Below, in pieces: positions 52,379 to 60,865 of a DNA stretch of 64,000 nt; the stretch's first letter is position 1; each line of letters starts with the position of its first letter. Below the pieces are notes generated by a model, which saw nothing but the letters and a program-made list of their open reading frames with translations, did no database searches and was not told the origin of the DNA. Made by a program: the position numbers and the translations under genes. The DNA is taken from NCBI GenBank assembly GCA_002371675.1, contig DFGE01000016.1, forward strand, positions 1 through 64,000, read 5' to 3'. This DNA is from Clostridiales bacterium UBA3758. GTDB taxonomy: Bacteria > Bacillota > Clostridia > Oscillospirales > Oscillospiraceae.

Positions 52379-53401
52379 TCACATCCTTTCGTCCAAAATG
52401 ATTTCCTTGTGTTCGCGGGAGGATTCGAGCGCCAGGGTGGAGAGCTTCAGGACCTTGATGCCCTCGTCCAGCGGGGTGCAGATCGGGGTGCCGTTCTTCA
52501 GGCAGTCCTGGAAGTGCTGGTGGATCGGGAAGATCACGCCGTCCTGATTGTGCTTGTAGGAGTCATTGTAGTGAATGGTGACGGGCTCGGCCATGTCCAT
52601 GGTCTTGTAGGTCAGCTCCTCGAACTCGAACATGTCGCGTCCGCGCAGGAAGGCCGTGCCCTTCGTGCCGATGTAGCCCTTGAAGTTGCCGCCGAGGTCG
52701 CTGCTCCAGCTTGCGCTGATGGTGGCGATGCCGCCCTTCTTGATCTTCATCGTGGCGGAGAAGTTGGTGTCGTAGGTGGGGAGGGAGTCGATGGTGCACC
52801 AGACGTTGGCGCTCATCGTCTCAAACTCGCCGCAGAGCGCGGTCAGCAGGTTCCACTCGTGGGAGATGGACTCGATGGTAAAGCCGCAGGCAAAGCGCGG
52901 ATCGGTACGCCAGGAGGGGGCGAACCAGGTGCCGCGGAAGCCGTAGCCGGGGCCGACGCGATTGTCGAATACGTTGACGGGATCGCCCAGCGCGCCGGAG
53001 CGCACAAGCTCGACCATCTTCTGGAAGGCGGGGCGATAGCGGTGGGCGAAGCCGACGATGATCTTGCCGTCGTACTTCTGCTCCATCTCCTTGATGAGGC
53101 GGGCGTCTTCGAGGTTGGTGGCGATGGGCTTTTCCATGTAAAGCGGGATGTGATGCTTCAGCACCATCTCCACATAGTCCAGCCGCTTCGTCGGCGGCGT
53201 GCAGAGCACAACGTAATCGGCCTGGGGGATGTATTCCTCCAGCTGATTGTAGCGCAGCATTTCGCTGCCGAACTCCGCCTGATAGCGCTTCATGCCTTCG
53301 GCATTGACATCGAAGCAGGCGTAGACCTTGCCGCCCAGCTTGACCACAGCGCGGCCATGGGAATAGGCGATGTCGCCGGTGCCGATCATCAGAACATTCA
53401 T
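52379..53401 (-). CDS. Gfo/Idh/MocA family oxidoreductase
   Basis: A 340-residue NAD(P)-dependent enzyme. The N-terminal nucleotide-binding fold begins VLMIGTGDIAYSHGRAV, with the EKPIATN motif of the family (catalytic Lys) and the C-terminal beta-sheet domain containing GYGFRGTWFAP and ISHEWNLLTALCGE. Such enzymes oxidise sugars, inositols or amino sugars, and some act as NAD-dependent glycosidases. It is first in the TRAP-transketolase operon, behind a consensus promoter. AGGAGG lies 8 bases before the ATG at 53401. Confidence 0.9.
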   Translation of the reverse strand: MNVLMIGTGDIAYSHGRAVVKLGGKVYACFDVNAEGMKRYQAEFGSEMLRYNQLEEYIPQADYVVLCTPPTKRLDYVEMVLKHHIPLYMEKPIATNLEDARLIKEMEQKYDGKIIVGFAHRYRPAFQKMVELVRSGALGDPVNVFDNRVGPGYGFRGTWFAPSWRTDPRFACGFTIESISHEWNLLTALCGEFETMSANVWCTIDSLPTYDTNFSATMKIKKGGIATISASWSSDLGGNFKGYIGTKGTAFLRGRDMFEFEELTYKTMDMAEPVTIHYNDSYKHNQDGVIFPIHQHFQDCLKNGTPICTPLDEGIKVLKLSTLALESSREHKEIILDERM

Positions 53402-53420
53402 AGAAGAGCCTCCTGTGTAC

Positions 53421-53475
53421 TTGTTATGTTGTGAACTTATATTACAAATATATGATTTGCACAATTCCGTGTCAA
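53421..53475 (-). promoter_or_regulatory. Promoter and candidate GntR operator of the TRAP-transketolase operon
   Basis: Minus-strand TTGACA (53475-53470) and TATATT (53452-53447) with a 17-bp spacer. An imperfect inverted repeat, TTGTAATAT with ATAACAA-type right arm, spans about 53421-53447 just downstream of the -10 box. It could be the site of the GntR regulator encoded at the other end of the cluster. Confidence 0.7.
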
Positions 53476-53662
53476 GCTTTGCCACTAATTTAACGTCGAT
53501 TTGGATGCTTGCACAAGAAACGACCATGCCATTTGTGCACAGAGCTCATAATCCGGCGCGCTTTGATGGCGCAGAACGAATATGCGGGCCCCGAAGGGGA
53601 GCGCACAAGGCCGAAGCGGGAGGAAGCAAAAGGGCGCGCTGCAAAATAGCGCGGAATAACAA

Positions 53663-53779
53663 AAAGCACCAGTCAAACGGACTTGGCTGGTGCTTTCGTT
53701 TGCGATAGAATCCTGGTATGGAGAAAACAACACCGCCTGGGCCTGATTAAGCCTCCGGCTTAGCCGGAGGCTTGATTAA
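53663..53779 (-). terminator. Two terminator hairpins after the MFS gene
   Basis: Reading the minus strand from the MFS gene there is first a TTAATCAAGCCTCCGGC-type hairpin (53779-53744, arms GCCTCCGGC/GCCGGAGGC) and then AAAGCACCAG/CTGGTGCTTT (53696-53663) followed by TTTTT. The rest of the 53476-53826 gap has no recognisable gene. Confidence 0.75.
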
Positions 53780-53826
53780 AACGCTCGGTGCGCGGGCGGC
53801 GATATTCGATTATGGAACTGCGGTTT

Positions 53827-55002
53827 TTATCGGGATTCCCTGCCCGTGCGCGCGATCACCCGGTAGGCGATCTCCAGCATGCCCACATTCAGCGCGGCAA
53901 AGAGCAGCAGGTAGATGGGCATGACCCGGATCCCGACGGCCTGCTGGAGCAGCCCGAACACCATGGGCATCAGCGTGCTGCCGATATAGGCGGAGGCCAT
54001 CTGCAGGCCGATGACTGCAGCGCTGTACTGCCTGCCGAAATTCGCCGGCGCCATATGCTGGATCGCCGGATAAATCGGCCCCATTCCCGTGCCGATGACC
54101 ACGAAGCCGACGGCGGCCAGAACGTGACCCTGTACGGGAAGGGCGACCATCCCGATCCCGAGCAGCTCCACGGCGATGCCGATGCGGATCAGCAGCCTGT
54201 CGCCAAGCTTGTTGGAGATGAAGCCGGAGATCAGTCTGCCGAGCATCAGCCCGCCGAAGATCAGGGAGCCGAAGGAGGCGATGGTCTCGGCGCTAAGGCC
54301 GCTCTTCGTGCCGGCAAAGTAACTGGGCGTCCACAAAAAGCAGGTCGCCTCTCCCGCGCAGTAGGCGAAGAAGGCGATCAGCGTCAGCACCACGCCGGGG
54401 ACGCGGAGCGTCTCCCGGATTCCGGCGCTTTCACCGCGCTGCTCCTCGTCCGCGCTTTCGTTTTGCTTCCACAGCGGGAGGGACAGGATGCACACCAGCA
54501 TGATGCCCAGCTGAATATAGGAGGTCCACTGATAGCCCTGATTCCAGCGTGCCAGCTTCAGCGCGAGCGACATGATGGCCGGACTGATCACCGCGCCCAC
54601 CCCGTAGAAGCAGTGCAGGAAGTTCATGACCGAGGCAGGGTAGTGGTTCGCCACATAGTGATTGACCGCCGCGTCGATGGAACCGGCTCCGAGCCCGTAG
54701 GGGACGGCGAAGAGAAACAGCATCCAGTATGCGCGCGATACGGAGAAGCCTATGAGACCCAGCACGGTCAGGGCGATCGAGACGATCACGATCCATTTCG
54801 TGTGGAATCTGCGGTTCATCCGCGGGCTGAGCAGCGCCGAGACGACCGTCATGCAGGAGATCGTCATGGACACGTAGCCCGCATAGGACGAGGGCACGCT
54901 GAAATCGACCTGCATCGTCGGCCAGCCGGAACCCAGCAGGGAATCCGGAAGCCCCAGACTGATAAACACCAAATAGATGACCGCAAGGAGTGAAGAACCC
55001 AT
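53827..55002 (-). CDS. Major facilitator superfamily transporter
   Basis: A 391-residue transporter with 12 hydrophobic segments. It starts VIYLVFISLGLPDSLLGSGWP, typical of a broad MFS group in Firmicutes, with SPRMNRRFHTK in the loop between segments 2 and 3 and VVIGTGMGPIYPAIQHM in the second half. The substrate is unknown. It lies between the TRAP cluster and the glucuronate operon on the same strand but has its own promoter at 55048-55076, so import of uronates is possible but not shown. Confidence 0.85.
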   Translation of the reverse strand: MGSSLLAVIYLVFISLGLPDSLLGSGWPTMQVDFSVPSSYAGYVSMTISCMTVVSALLSPRMNRRFHTKWIVIVSIALTVLGLIGFSVSRAYWMLFLFAVPYGLGAGSIDAAVNHYVANHYPASVMNFLHCFYGVGAVISPAIMSLALKLARWNQGYQWTSYIQLGIMLVCILSLPLWKQNESADEEQRGESAGIRETLRVPGVVLTLIAFFAYCAGEATCFLWTPSYFAGTKSGLSAETIASFGSLIFGGLMLGRLISGFISNKLGDRLLIRIGIAVELLGIGMVALPVQGHVLAAVGFVVIGTGMGPIYPAIQHMAPANFGRQYSAAVIGLQMASAYIGSTLMPMVFGLLQQAVGIRVMPIYLLLFAALNVGMLEIAYRVIARTGRESR

Positions 55003-55047
55003 ATCTGTTTCCTCCGCTGCCGGGCCGTTCCCGGCATAACAGATCGG

Positions 55048-55076
55048 ATTATAACGCGCACAAGGCGCTTTCGCAA
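55048..55076 (-). promoter_or_regulatory. Promoter of the MFS gene
   Basis: Minus-strand TTGCGA (55076-55071) and TATAAT (55053-55048) with a 17-bp spacer. Confidence 0.7.
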
Positions 55077-55128
55077 GGCCTTTCTCCCCGCCCGGCCGTC
55101 CAATTTTGACTTCGGAAAGGATTCGCCT

Positions 55129-55800
55129 TTACCAGATAAAGGGGATAAGCCGGTATTTCACCTTCTGCTCGTACGCAGGATATCCGGGCAGGCCCTGTTC
55201 CAGCACCTTCTCCTCGTTCCGGATGCGTTTGACGATGATGGGGATATAGCACAGCATGACAGCGAAGGAAAGAACGGAGCCCAGTACCAGCGGCATGGCC
55301 AAAAACAGGAACACCGTTGCCCCGTACATGGGATGCCGGACGATCCCGTACAGCCCGGTGTCGATCACGCGCTGATCCTCCTGCACCTCGACCGTCCTGG
55401 ACAGATAGGTGTTTTCACGAAGCACCTCCGCATACAGCGCGTAAGCGGCCAGAAAAATCACAGCTGCGGCGATGCTGACCGGCATCGGGAGCATCAGCCA
55501 GCCGAAGCGGAAGCTCAGACCCGCGAGGACGAAGGCGGCCAGGAACATCGCCCCGCTCAGCACAATGACCTCCCGCTGCTCGGCCTCCTGCTCTTTAACA
55601 TTCAGCCTCTTTTTCAGAAGCTCCGGGTTTTTGGCAAGCATGACAAATCCCGCGAGGAACATCGGCGCAAACAGAATGGCGATCAGAAGCCAGGCCTGGG
55701 GGTATTTCAAGGTCCAGGTAGGCACGAACAGCAGCAGCGCGACGATCAGAAGCCCTGCGGCAAACTTGCCGATGGCAAGGAAAAACAACTCTCTTTTCAT
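55129..55800 (-). CDS. Isoprenylcysteine carboxyl methyltransferase-like membrane protein
   Basis: A 223-residue membrane protein with about five to six segments. The C-terminal region (TGLYGIVRHPMYGATVFLFL, then RIRNEEKVLEQGLPGYPAYEQKVKYRLIP) is the signature of the ICMT/PEMT phospholipid methyltransferase-like family, with RHPMY and EE-x-x-L as the S-adenosylmethionine-binding parts. The bacterial substrates of this family are mostly unknown. AGGAGG lies 6 bases before the ATG at 55800. The start overlaps the end of a broken alpha/beta hydrolase gene. Confidence 0.87.
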   Translation of the reverse strand: MKRELFFLAIGKFAAGLLIVALLLFVPTWTLKYPQAWLLIAILFAPMFLAGFVMLAKNPELLKKRLNVKEQEAEQREVIVLSGAMFLAAFVLAGLSFRFGWLMLPMPVSIAAAVIFLAAYALYAEVLRENTYLSRTVEVQEDQRVIDTGLYGIVRHPMYGATVFLFLAMPLVLGSVLSFAVMLCYIPIIVKRIRNEEKVLEQGLPGYPAYEQKVKYRLIPFIW

Positions 55801-56010
55801 GTCTTCTCCTCCTTGAGCGTGCGGATAAAGTCCCGGATGAGCCGGCTGACCTCCTCCGGCTTGCCTGTGTTTGAATTGTGCCCTGCGTCCTTGATCCAAC
55901 AGAGAGGCAGTACTTCCTTTTTCGCCCCCTGCGGCTGCAGCTTTTCGCAGATCCCGCCTGATCTTTTCCTCCGCAGATCAGAAGCGCGGGACAGTCTCCG
56001 TTGACCGTTC
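55797..56010 (-). pseudogene. Remnant of an alpha/beta hydrolase gene
   Basis: In one frame the minus strand encodes VNGDCPALLICGGKDQAG (about 56004-55950), the strand and catalytic Asp region of an alpha/beta hydrolase. In another frame it continues as KKEVLPLCWIKDAGHNSNTG (about 55925-55860), with the catalytic His in AGHNSN, and then as PEEVSRLIRDFIRTLKEE to a stop at 55797. The frame changes near 55940-55955 and the N-terminal two thirds, including the nucleophile, are absent. A 5' truncation with a frameshift is the simplest reading. Confidence 0.75.
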
Positions 56011-56073
56011 CGGTCAATACAAGTATAATCCTGTTGACCGATTTTGAGAAGACTCTAAAGCATCGGCAAAAGA

Positions 56074-56122
56074 AAAAGGAACAGAGATACCACAGTTGAC
56101 ACAGGGTATCTCTGTTCCTTTT
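56074..56122 (-). terminator. Terminator of the glucuronate operon
   Basis: Perfect 18-bp inverted repeat AAAAGGAACAGAGATACC (56074-56091) with its complement at 56105-56122, followed on the minus strand by a T-rich run. Confidence 0.9.
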
Positions 56123-56167
56123 CGCCGGAAGAAGAATCCGGTGCAAAACGTATGAGAGAAAAAGCAA

Positions 56168-57556
56168 TCAATGCATTTCCAGGCGGAAATACTGCTCCGC
56201 GTTGCCAAAGCAAATTCCCTCCACGATCTGCCGCAGGGCCTTCTCGTCGCTGGGATACTCGCCGTTTTCCACCCAGCCGCCGATTAGCTCGCAGAGGATG
56301 CGGCGGAAGTACTCGTGCCGGGCGTAGCTGAGAAAGCTGCGGGAGTCGGTCAGCATCCCGACGAAGCCCGCGAGATAGCCGTCAGCGGCCAGAGTCGTGA
56401 GCTGGTCGACCATGCCCGACCTGTGGTCGTTGAACCACCAGGCACTGCCATGCTGTACTTTGCCGACGGTCTCCCCGGTTTGGAAAGCGCCCATGACGGT
56501 CACCAGCGCGGCATTATCGTTGGGATTGAGAGAGTAAAGGATCGTCCGCGGCAGCTCATCCGTGTCGTCCAGAGCGCCGAGGAAGGCCGCCAACTCCTTG
56601 ATCGACGGCTGATCGCCGATGGAGTCGATGCCCGCGTCCGGCCCGAGGGCGCGGAAGACGCGGTGGGAATTGTCGCGGATGACGCCAAAGTGCAGCTGCA
56701 TCACCACGCCCAGGCGGTGGTATTCCCGCCCCAGCTCCAGCAGCAGCGCCGTCTTGAACTGCTTCTGCTCCCAGGCCGTGGGGATTTCCCCTGCCAGACG
56801 CTTGCGGAAGATGGCCTCGACCTCGTCCATCGTGGCCGACGCATAGGGTACGCTCTCCATGCCGTGGTCGGACACGCGGCAGCCGAGGGAGACAAAGTAA
56901 TCCAGACGCTCGATGAGCTTTTCTTTCAGCGCGGCAAAACTGCCGATGTCGCCGAGACGGCTGAGATAGTCCAGGTAGTCCGGCTTCTCAATGCCGAGCG
57001 CCTTGTCCGGACGGAAGGAGGGCAGCACCTTGACGGGAAAGCTCTCGTCCGCAGCCAGCTTTTTGTGCCATTCCAGGCTGTCCGCCGGGTCGTCCGTGGT
57101 GCAGAGTGCCCTGACCCTGGAGGAGAGGATCAGCTTGCGCGCGGAGAGCGTTTTCAGCTTCTCGTTGCAGAGCTGCCAGACCTCCTCGGCAGTGTCGCCG
57201 TTGAGGACGCCCTGATAGCCGAAATAATTGCGCAGCTCGAGATGGCTCCAGTGGTAGAGCGGGTTGCCGATGGCGAGGCCCAGGGTCTCCGCCCACTTCT
57301 GGAACTTCTCGCGGTCGCTCGCGTCGCCGGTGATGTACCGCTCCTCCACGCCCGCCGAGCGCATCAGGCGCCACTTGTAGTGGTCGCCGCCCAGCCAGAC
57401 CTGCGTGATGTTGTCGAAGCAGCGGTCCTCCCAGATCTCCTTCGGGTCCAGATGGCAGTGGTAGTCGATGATCGGCTGCGCAGCGGCGTAATCGTGGTAA
57501 AGATGCTTCGCTGTCTCGCTGGAGAGCAGGAAGTCCCGATCCATGAAGGCCTTCAT
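56168..57556 (-). CDS. uxaC: Glucuronate (uronate) isomerase
   Basis: A 462-residue enzyme of the UxaC family (amidohydrolase-like barrel) that turns D-glucuronate into D-fructuronate (and galacturonate into tagaturonate). Typical segments are DYHCHLDPKEIWED near the start, the WSHLELRNYFGY region, QLHFGVIRDNSHRVFRALGPD-type sequence with DAGIDSIGD, and the AWWFNDHRSGM region near the end. It is the last gene of the operon and its start overlaps the kdgK stop by one base. Confidence 0.96.
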   Translation of the reverse strand: MKAFMDRDFLLSSETAKHLYHDYAAAQPIIDYHCHLDPKEIWEDRCFDNITQVWLGGDHYKWRLMRSAGVEERYITGDASDREKFQKWAETLGLAIGNPLYHWSHLELRNYFGYQGVLNGDTAEEVWQLCNEKLKTLSARKLILSSRVRALCTTDDPADSLEWHKKLAADESFPVKVLPSFRPDKALGIEKPDYLDYLSRLGDIGSFAALKEKLIERLDYFVSLGCRVSDHGMESVPYASATMDEVEAIFRKRLAGEIPTAWEQKQFKTALLLELGREYHRLGVVMQLHFGVIRDNSHRVFRALGPDAGIDSIGDQPSIKELAAFLGALDDTDELPRTILYSLNPNDNAALVTVMGAFQTGETVGKVQHGSAWWFNDHRSGMVDQLTTLAADGYLAGFVGMLTDSRSFLSYARHEYFRRILCELIGGWVENGEYPSDEKALRQIVEGICFGNAEQYFRLEMH

Positions 57557-58653
57557 CAGCGCTTCACCCGCGCGCCTGCGCCGCCCATGATGGCCTCGAC
57601 CTCGCCCACGGAGGCCATAGAGGTGTCGCCCGGCGTGGTCATGGCGAGCGCGCCGTGCGCCGCACCGTAGTTGACGGCCTTTTCCGGGTCTCCCGTGGTC
57701 ATCAGCCCGTAGACCAGACCGGAGGCGAAGGAGTCCCCGCCGCCGACACGGTCCAGGATCTCGAGGCCGTTGTATTCCTTGGACTGGTAAATCTCGCCCT
57801 CTGCCCAGCAGATGGCCTTCCAGTCGTTGACCGTGGCGGTCTTGACCGTGCGCAGGGTGGTGGCCACGACCTTGAAGTTGGGATAGGTCTCGGCGGCCTT
57901 GCCAATCATCTTCTTGTAGCCCTCGAGGTTCAGCTCCTTGAGGTTGGCGTCGTTGCCCTCAATCTCGAAGCCGAGGCAGGCGGTGAAGTCCTCCTCGTTG
58001 CCGATCATCACGTCCACGTACTTGGCAACCTCACGGTTGACCTCGCGCGCTTTTTCCAGCCCGCCGATGGCGCTCCACATGGAGGGGCGGTAGTTGAGAT
58101 CGTAGGAGACGACGGCGCCGTACTTCTTCGCGGCCTTGCAGGCGGCGATCACGGTCTCACAGCTCTGCTCGCTGAGCGCCGCGTAGATGCCGCCGGTGTG
58201 CAGCCAGCGCACGCCCAGCTTGCCGAAGATATAGTCGAAATCGAAATCTGCGGGCGTGGCCTGGGAGATAGCGGTGTTGGCGCGGTCGGAGCAGCCCACC
58301 GCGCCGCGGATGCCGAAGCCGCGCTCGGTGAAGTTGATGCCGTTGCGGCAGATGCGGCCAATGCCGTCGGTCTTCTTCCAGTAGATGAGCTCGGTGCTCA
58401 CGCCGCCCTGCTCGATGAAGTCCTTCATCAGCCGGCCGACCTCATTGTCGGCAAAGGCGGTGATGACGGCGGTGTTCATGCCGAAGCACTTGTGCAGGCC
58501 GCGGATGACGTTATACTCGCCGCCGCCCTCCCAGGCGCGGAAGGAGCGTGCGGTGCGGATGCGGCCCTCGCCCGGGTCCAGGCGCAGCATGACCTCGCCC
58601 AGGGAAACGGCGTCAAAGCGGCAGTCTTCTCTCGGTCTCAGATTCAGTTCCAT
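57556..58653 (-). CDS. kdgK: 2-keto-3-deoxygluconate kinase (PfkB family)
   Basis: A 365-residue sugar kinase. The N-terminal SLGEVMLRLDPGEGRI and AWEGGGEYNVIRGL match the KDG kinase group; the PfkB end motif is DRVGGGDSFASGLVYGL with the catalytic Asp. It phosphorylates 2-keto-3-deoxygluconate to KDPG. Its place between eda and uxaC in a uronate operon supports this over fructokinase or ribokinase. GGAGGAG lies before the ATG. Confidence 0.93.
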   Translation of the reverse strand: MELNLRPREDCRFDAVSLGEVMLRLDPGEGRIRTARSFRAWEGGGEYNVIRGLHKCFGMNTAVITAFADNEVGRLMKDFIEQGGVSTELIYWKKTDGIGRICRNGINFTERGFGIRGAVGCSDRANTAISQATPADFDFDYIFGKLGVRWLHTGGIYAALSEQSCETVIAACKAAKKYGAVVSYDLNYRPSMWSAIGGLEKAREVNREVAKYVDVMIGNEEDFTACLGFEIEGNDANLKELNLEGYKKMIGKAAETYPNFKVVATTLRTVKTATVNDWKAICWAEGEIYQSKEYNGLEILDRVGGGDSFASGLVYGLMTTGDPEKAVNYGAAHGALAMTTPGDTSMASVGEVEAIMGGAGARVKR

Positions 58654-58665
58654 ATCTGCTCCTCC

Positions 58666-59307
58666 TCAGGCTCTGGCTTCTTCAACGATTTCACGGGACT
58701 TTTTGCACAGCTCCGTGATCTCATCCCATCTGTTGTTGTCGATGAGCTCGGCGGTGACCATATAGCTGCCGCCGCAGGCGGCGATGACCGGGCAGGAGAG
58801 ATAGTCCTTGAGGTTCTTCAGGCTGATACCGCCGGTGGGCATGACCTTGAACATCGGGAAGGGGGCGGAGAGCGCCTTGATCTTGGCAAGGCCGCCGCTC
58901 TGCTCGGCCGGGAAGAACTTGATCACTTCCAGGCCGTACTTGAGCGCCTGGTGATACTCGCTTGCCGTCGTGCAGCCGGGGAAGATGGGGATGTTTTTCT
59001 CCTGCGCATAGGCCACGAGCTCGGGGTCAAAGCCCGGAGTGACGATGAACTCGCCGCCCGCCGCGATCACCGCGTCGATCTGCGCGGTGTTGGTGACGGT
59101 GCCCGCGCCAACGAGCATGTCGGGGTTGGCCTCCTTCATGAGCCGGATGGCCTTGTCGGCGCCGGCCGCGCGGAAGGTGATCTCCGCCACCGGCACGCCG
59201 CCAGCGCAGAGGGCCCTGCCCAGAGCCGCCGCGTCGCGCTCGGGATGGTTGAGCTTGATGACCGGCACCACGCCGATCTGAGAAATGCGTTCGTTCAGTT
59301 CCGTCAT
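58666..59307 (-). CDS. eda: KDPG aldolase (2-dehydro-3-deoxyphosphogluconate aldolase)
   Basis: A 213-residue class I aldolase. VPVAEITFRA carries the catalytic Glu, GAGTVTN and FIVTPGFDPE are typical, and the Schiff-base Lys lies in VIKFFPAEQSGG. It splits KDPG into pyruvate and glyceraldehyde 3-phosphate. The ATG at 59307 has GGAGG 9 bases upstream. It sits 4 bp after uxuB and 12 bp before kdgK. Confidence 0.95.
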   Translation of the reverse strand: MTELNERISQIGVVPVIKLNHPERDAAALGRALCAGGVPVAEITFRAAGADKAIRLMKEANPDMLVGAGTVTNTAQIDAVIAAGGEFIVTPGFDPELVAYAQEKNIPIFPGCTTASEYHQALKYGLEVIKFFPAEQSGGLAKIKALSAPFPMFKVMPTGGISLKNLKDYLSCPVIAACGGSYMVTAELIDNNRWDEITELCKKSREIVEEARA

Positions 59308-59311
59308 GGCT

Positions 59312-60865
59312 TTATTCCTCCACATATTTGTGCAGCGTTGCGCGCACCGCGCCGACGCCTGCGGTCAATTCCTTGAAATACGAGCAAACCTTGTCCGCCA
59401 GCCCCGCCTCCACGAGATCAACGCCGAAGACAGAGGCGTTGCGGAGCAGACCCTCGAGCTTCGCACAGTCGGGCGTTTCCCCGAGCGAGAAGTCCTTGAC
59501 ATATCCCTGCGCCGTCTCGAGCAGCGGATCGGGCGAGGGCTCGAAGGCTTCGCCTGCGTCGTTCACGGCCATCAGGTAGCGCAGCCAGCCGGCGAAGACC
59601 AGCGGGATCAGCTTGAGCTCCCGCACGTCCAGCGTGTCGGAGGCGAGATAGGCCTTGATCGTCTCGCCGAAGCGGATGGGCAGCTTCTGACTGGTGTCGG
59701 TGGCGATGCGCTGCGGGGTATCGGGCATGAAGGGGTTCGGGATACGCACGTTCACGACGGTGTCGATGAAGTCCATCGGGCGGATGATGCCGGGGTCGGT
59801 CACCACGGGCAGACCCTCGACGTAGCCGATGCGCTTGACCATCTTCAGAAGATCCTCGTCCTTCATCTCGTCGGAGATGCGCTTGAAGCCCAGCAGGCAG
59901 CCGTAAACGGCAAGCGCTGTGTGCAGGGGATTGAGGCAGGTGCAGACCTTCATGCGCTCCACCTTGTCCACAGTTTCGCGGTCGGTGAAGTAGAAGCCAG
60001 CCTTTTCCAGCGGCGGGCGGCCGTTGGGGAAGCTGTCCTCCAGCACCAGATACTCACTCTCCTCGGCGTTGACGTAGGGGGCCTTGACCGTACCGCGGGC
60101 ATTGCGCACCGGGGCGAAGCCCTCGAGTCCGTCGGCCTCGAGCATCGCGCCGACCGTCAGATCCGGGCTCGGGGTGATCTTGTCGATCATTGTCCAGGGG
60201 AAAGAGACCTTCTCGCCGTCCTCGATGTATGCCTTGAAGCCCTCGTCGCCCCAGACCCCGGCAAAGGCGAGCATCGCTGCCTTGAGCTTGTCGCCGTTGT
60301 GGGAGCAGTTGTCGGTGCTGACCATGGCGAGGGGGTACGCGCCGGCGCGATAGCGCTCCAGCAGCAGCGCCGCGACCTTGCCCATGTAGCTGGCGGCTTC
60401 GGAGGGCGCGGCGGCCAGATCGGCCTTCACGTCCTCGCCCAAGAGGCTGTAGCCCTTCTCGGTGATGGTGAAGGTCACCAGCTGCAGGGAGGGAGCGCGG
60501 AAGATCTCCGCCAGGCGTTCCTCGCCGCCGTAGAGATAGTCCGTCTCGGCGATGGCACCGAGAATGTTCTTCTCCACGCTGCCGTCGGCCTTGAGCGTAA
60601 CCACAACTGCCAGGTCGTCGTTTTTCTCGCCGCTGTTGTCGCGGCGTTCCACGGCGATGATGCCCTTGTCCAGCACGCCCTCATTGAGCAGCCGCTGGGC
60701 GGCCATGCCGTGCAGGGCCTTGAAGATGTTGCCCGCGCCGAAGTGCAGCCAGGTGGGCTCCGCCTTGGTGCGTGCGATCATGGCCACGCGGTCATACTCC
60801 GGCAGACGGTAGCCCTTGGCCTCCCAGTCCGCGCGGTTTTTCAGCGTCTCGTTGTTCAGCTTCAT
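59312..60865 (-). CDS. uxuB: Fructuronate reductase (mannitol dehydrogenase family)
   Basis: A 517-residue polyol dehydrogenase-type enzyme. The nucleotide-binding site is WLHFGAGNIFKAL, followed by the family segments STDNCSHNGDKL, FPWTMIDKITP and the catalytic Lys region MKVCTCLNPLHTALA. The neighbour uxuA and the rest of the operon indicate D-fructuronate to D-mannonate reduction rather than tagaturonate or mannitol. It overlaps uxuA by 4 bp. Confidence 0.92.
   Translation of the reverse strand: MKLNNETLKNRADWEAKGYRLPEYDRVAMIARTKAEPTWLHFGAGNIFKALHGMAAQRLLNEGVLDKGIIAVERRDNSGEKNDDLAVVVTLKADGSVEKNILGAIAETDYLYGGEERLAEIFRAPSLQLVTFTITEKGYSLLGEDVKADLAAAPSEAASYMGKVAALLLERYRAGAYPLAMVSTDNCSHNGDKLKAAMLAFAGVWGDEGFKAYIEDGEKVSFPWTMIDKITPSPDLTVGAMLEADGLEGFAPVRNARGTVKAPYVNAEESEYLVLEDSFPNGRPPLEKAGFYFTDRETVDKVERMKVCTCLNPLHTALAVYGCLLGFKRISDEMKDEDLLKMVKRIGYVEGLPVVTDPGIIRPMDFIDTVVNVRIPNPFMPDTPQRIATDTSQKLPIRFGETIKAYLASDTLDVRELKLIPLVFAGWLRYLMAVNDAGEAFEPSPDPLLETAQGYVKDFSLGETPDCAKLEGLLRNASVFGVDLVEAGLADKVCSYFKELTAGVGAVRATLHKYVEE

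Noticed and set aside
55995..56045. Repeated TTGACCG/CGGTCAA half sites as a regulator binding site
   Set aside because: They lie inside the degraded hydrolase remnant and are not placed with a clear promoter of an intact gene.
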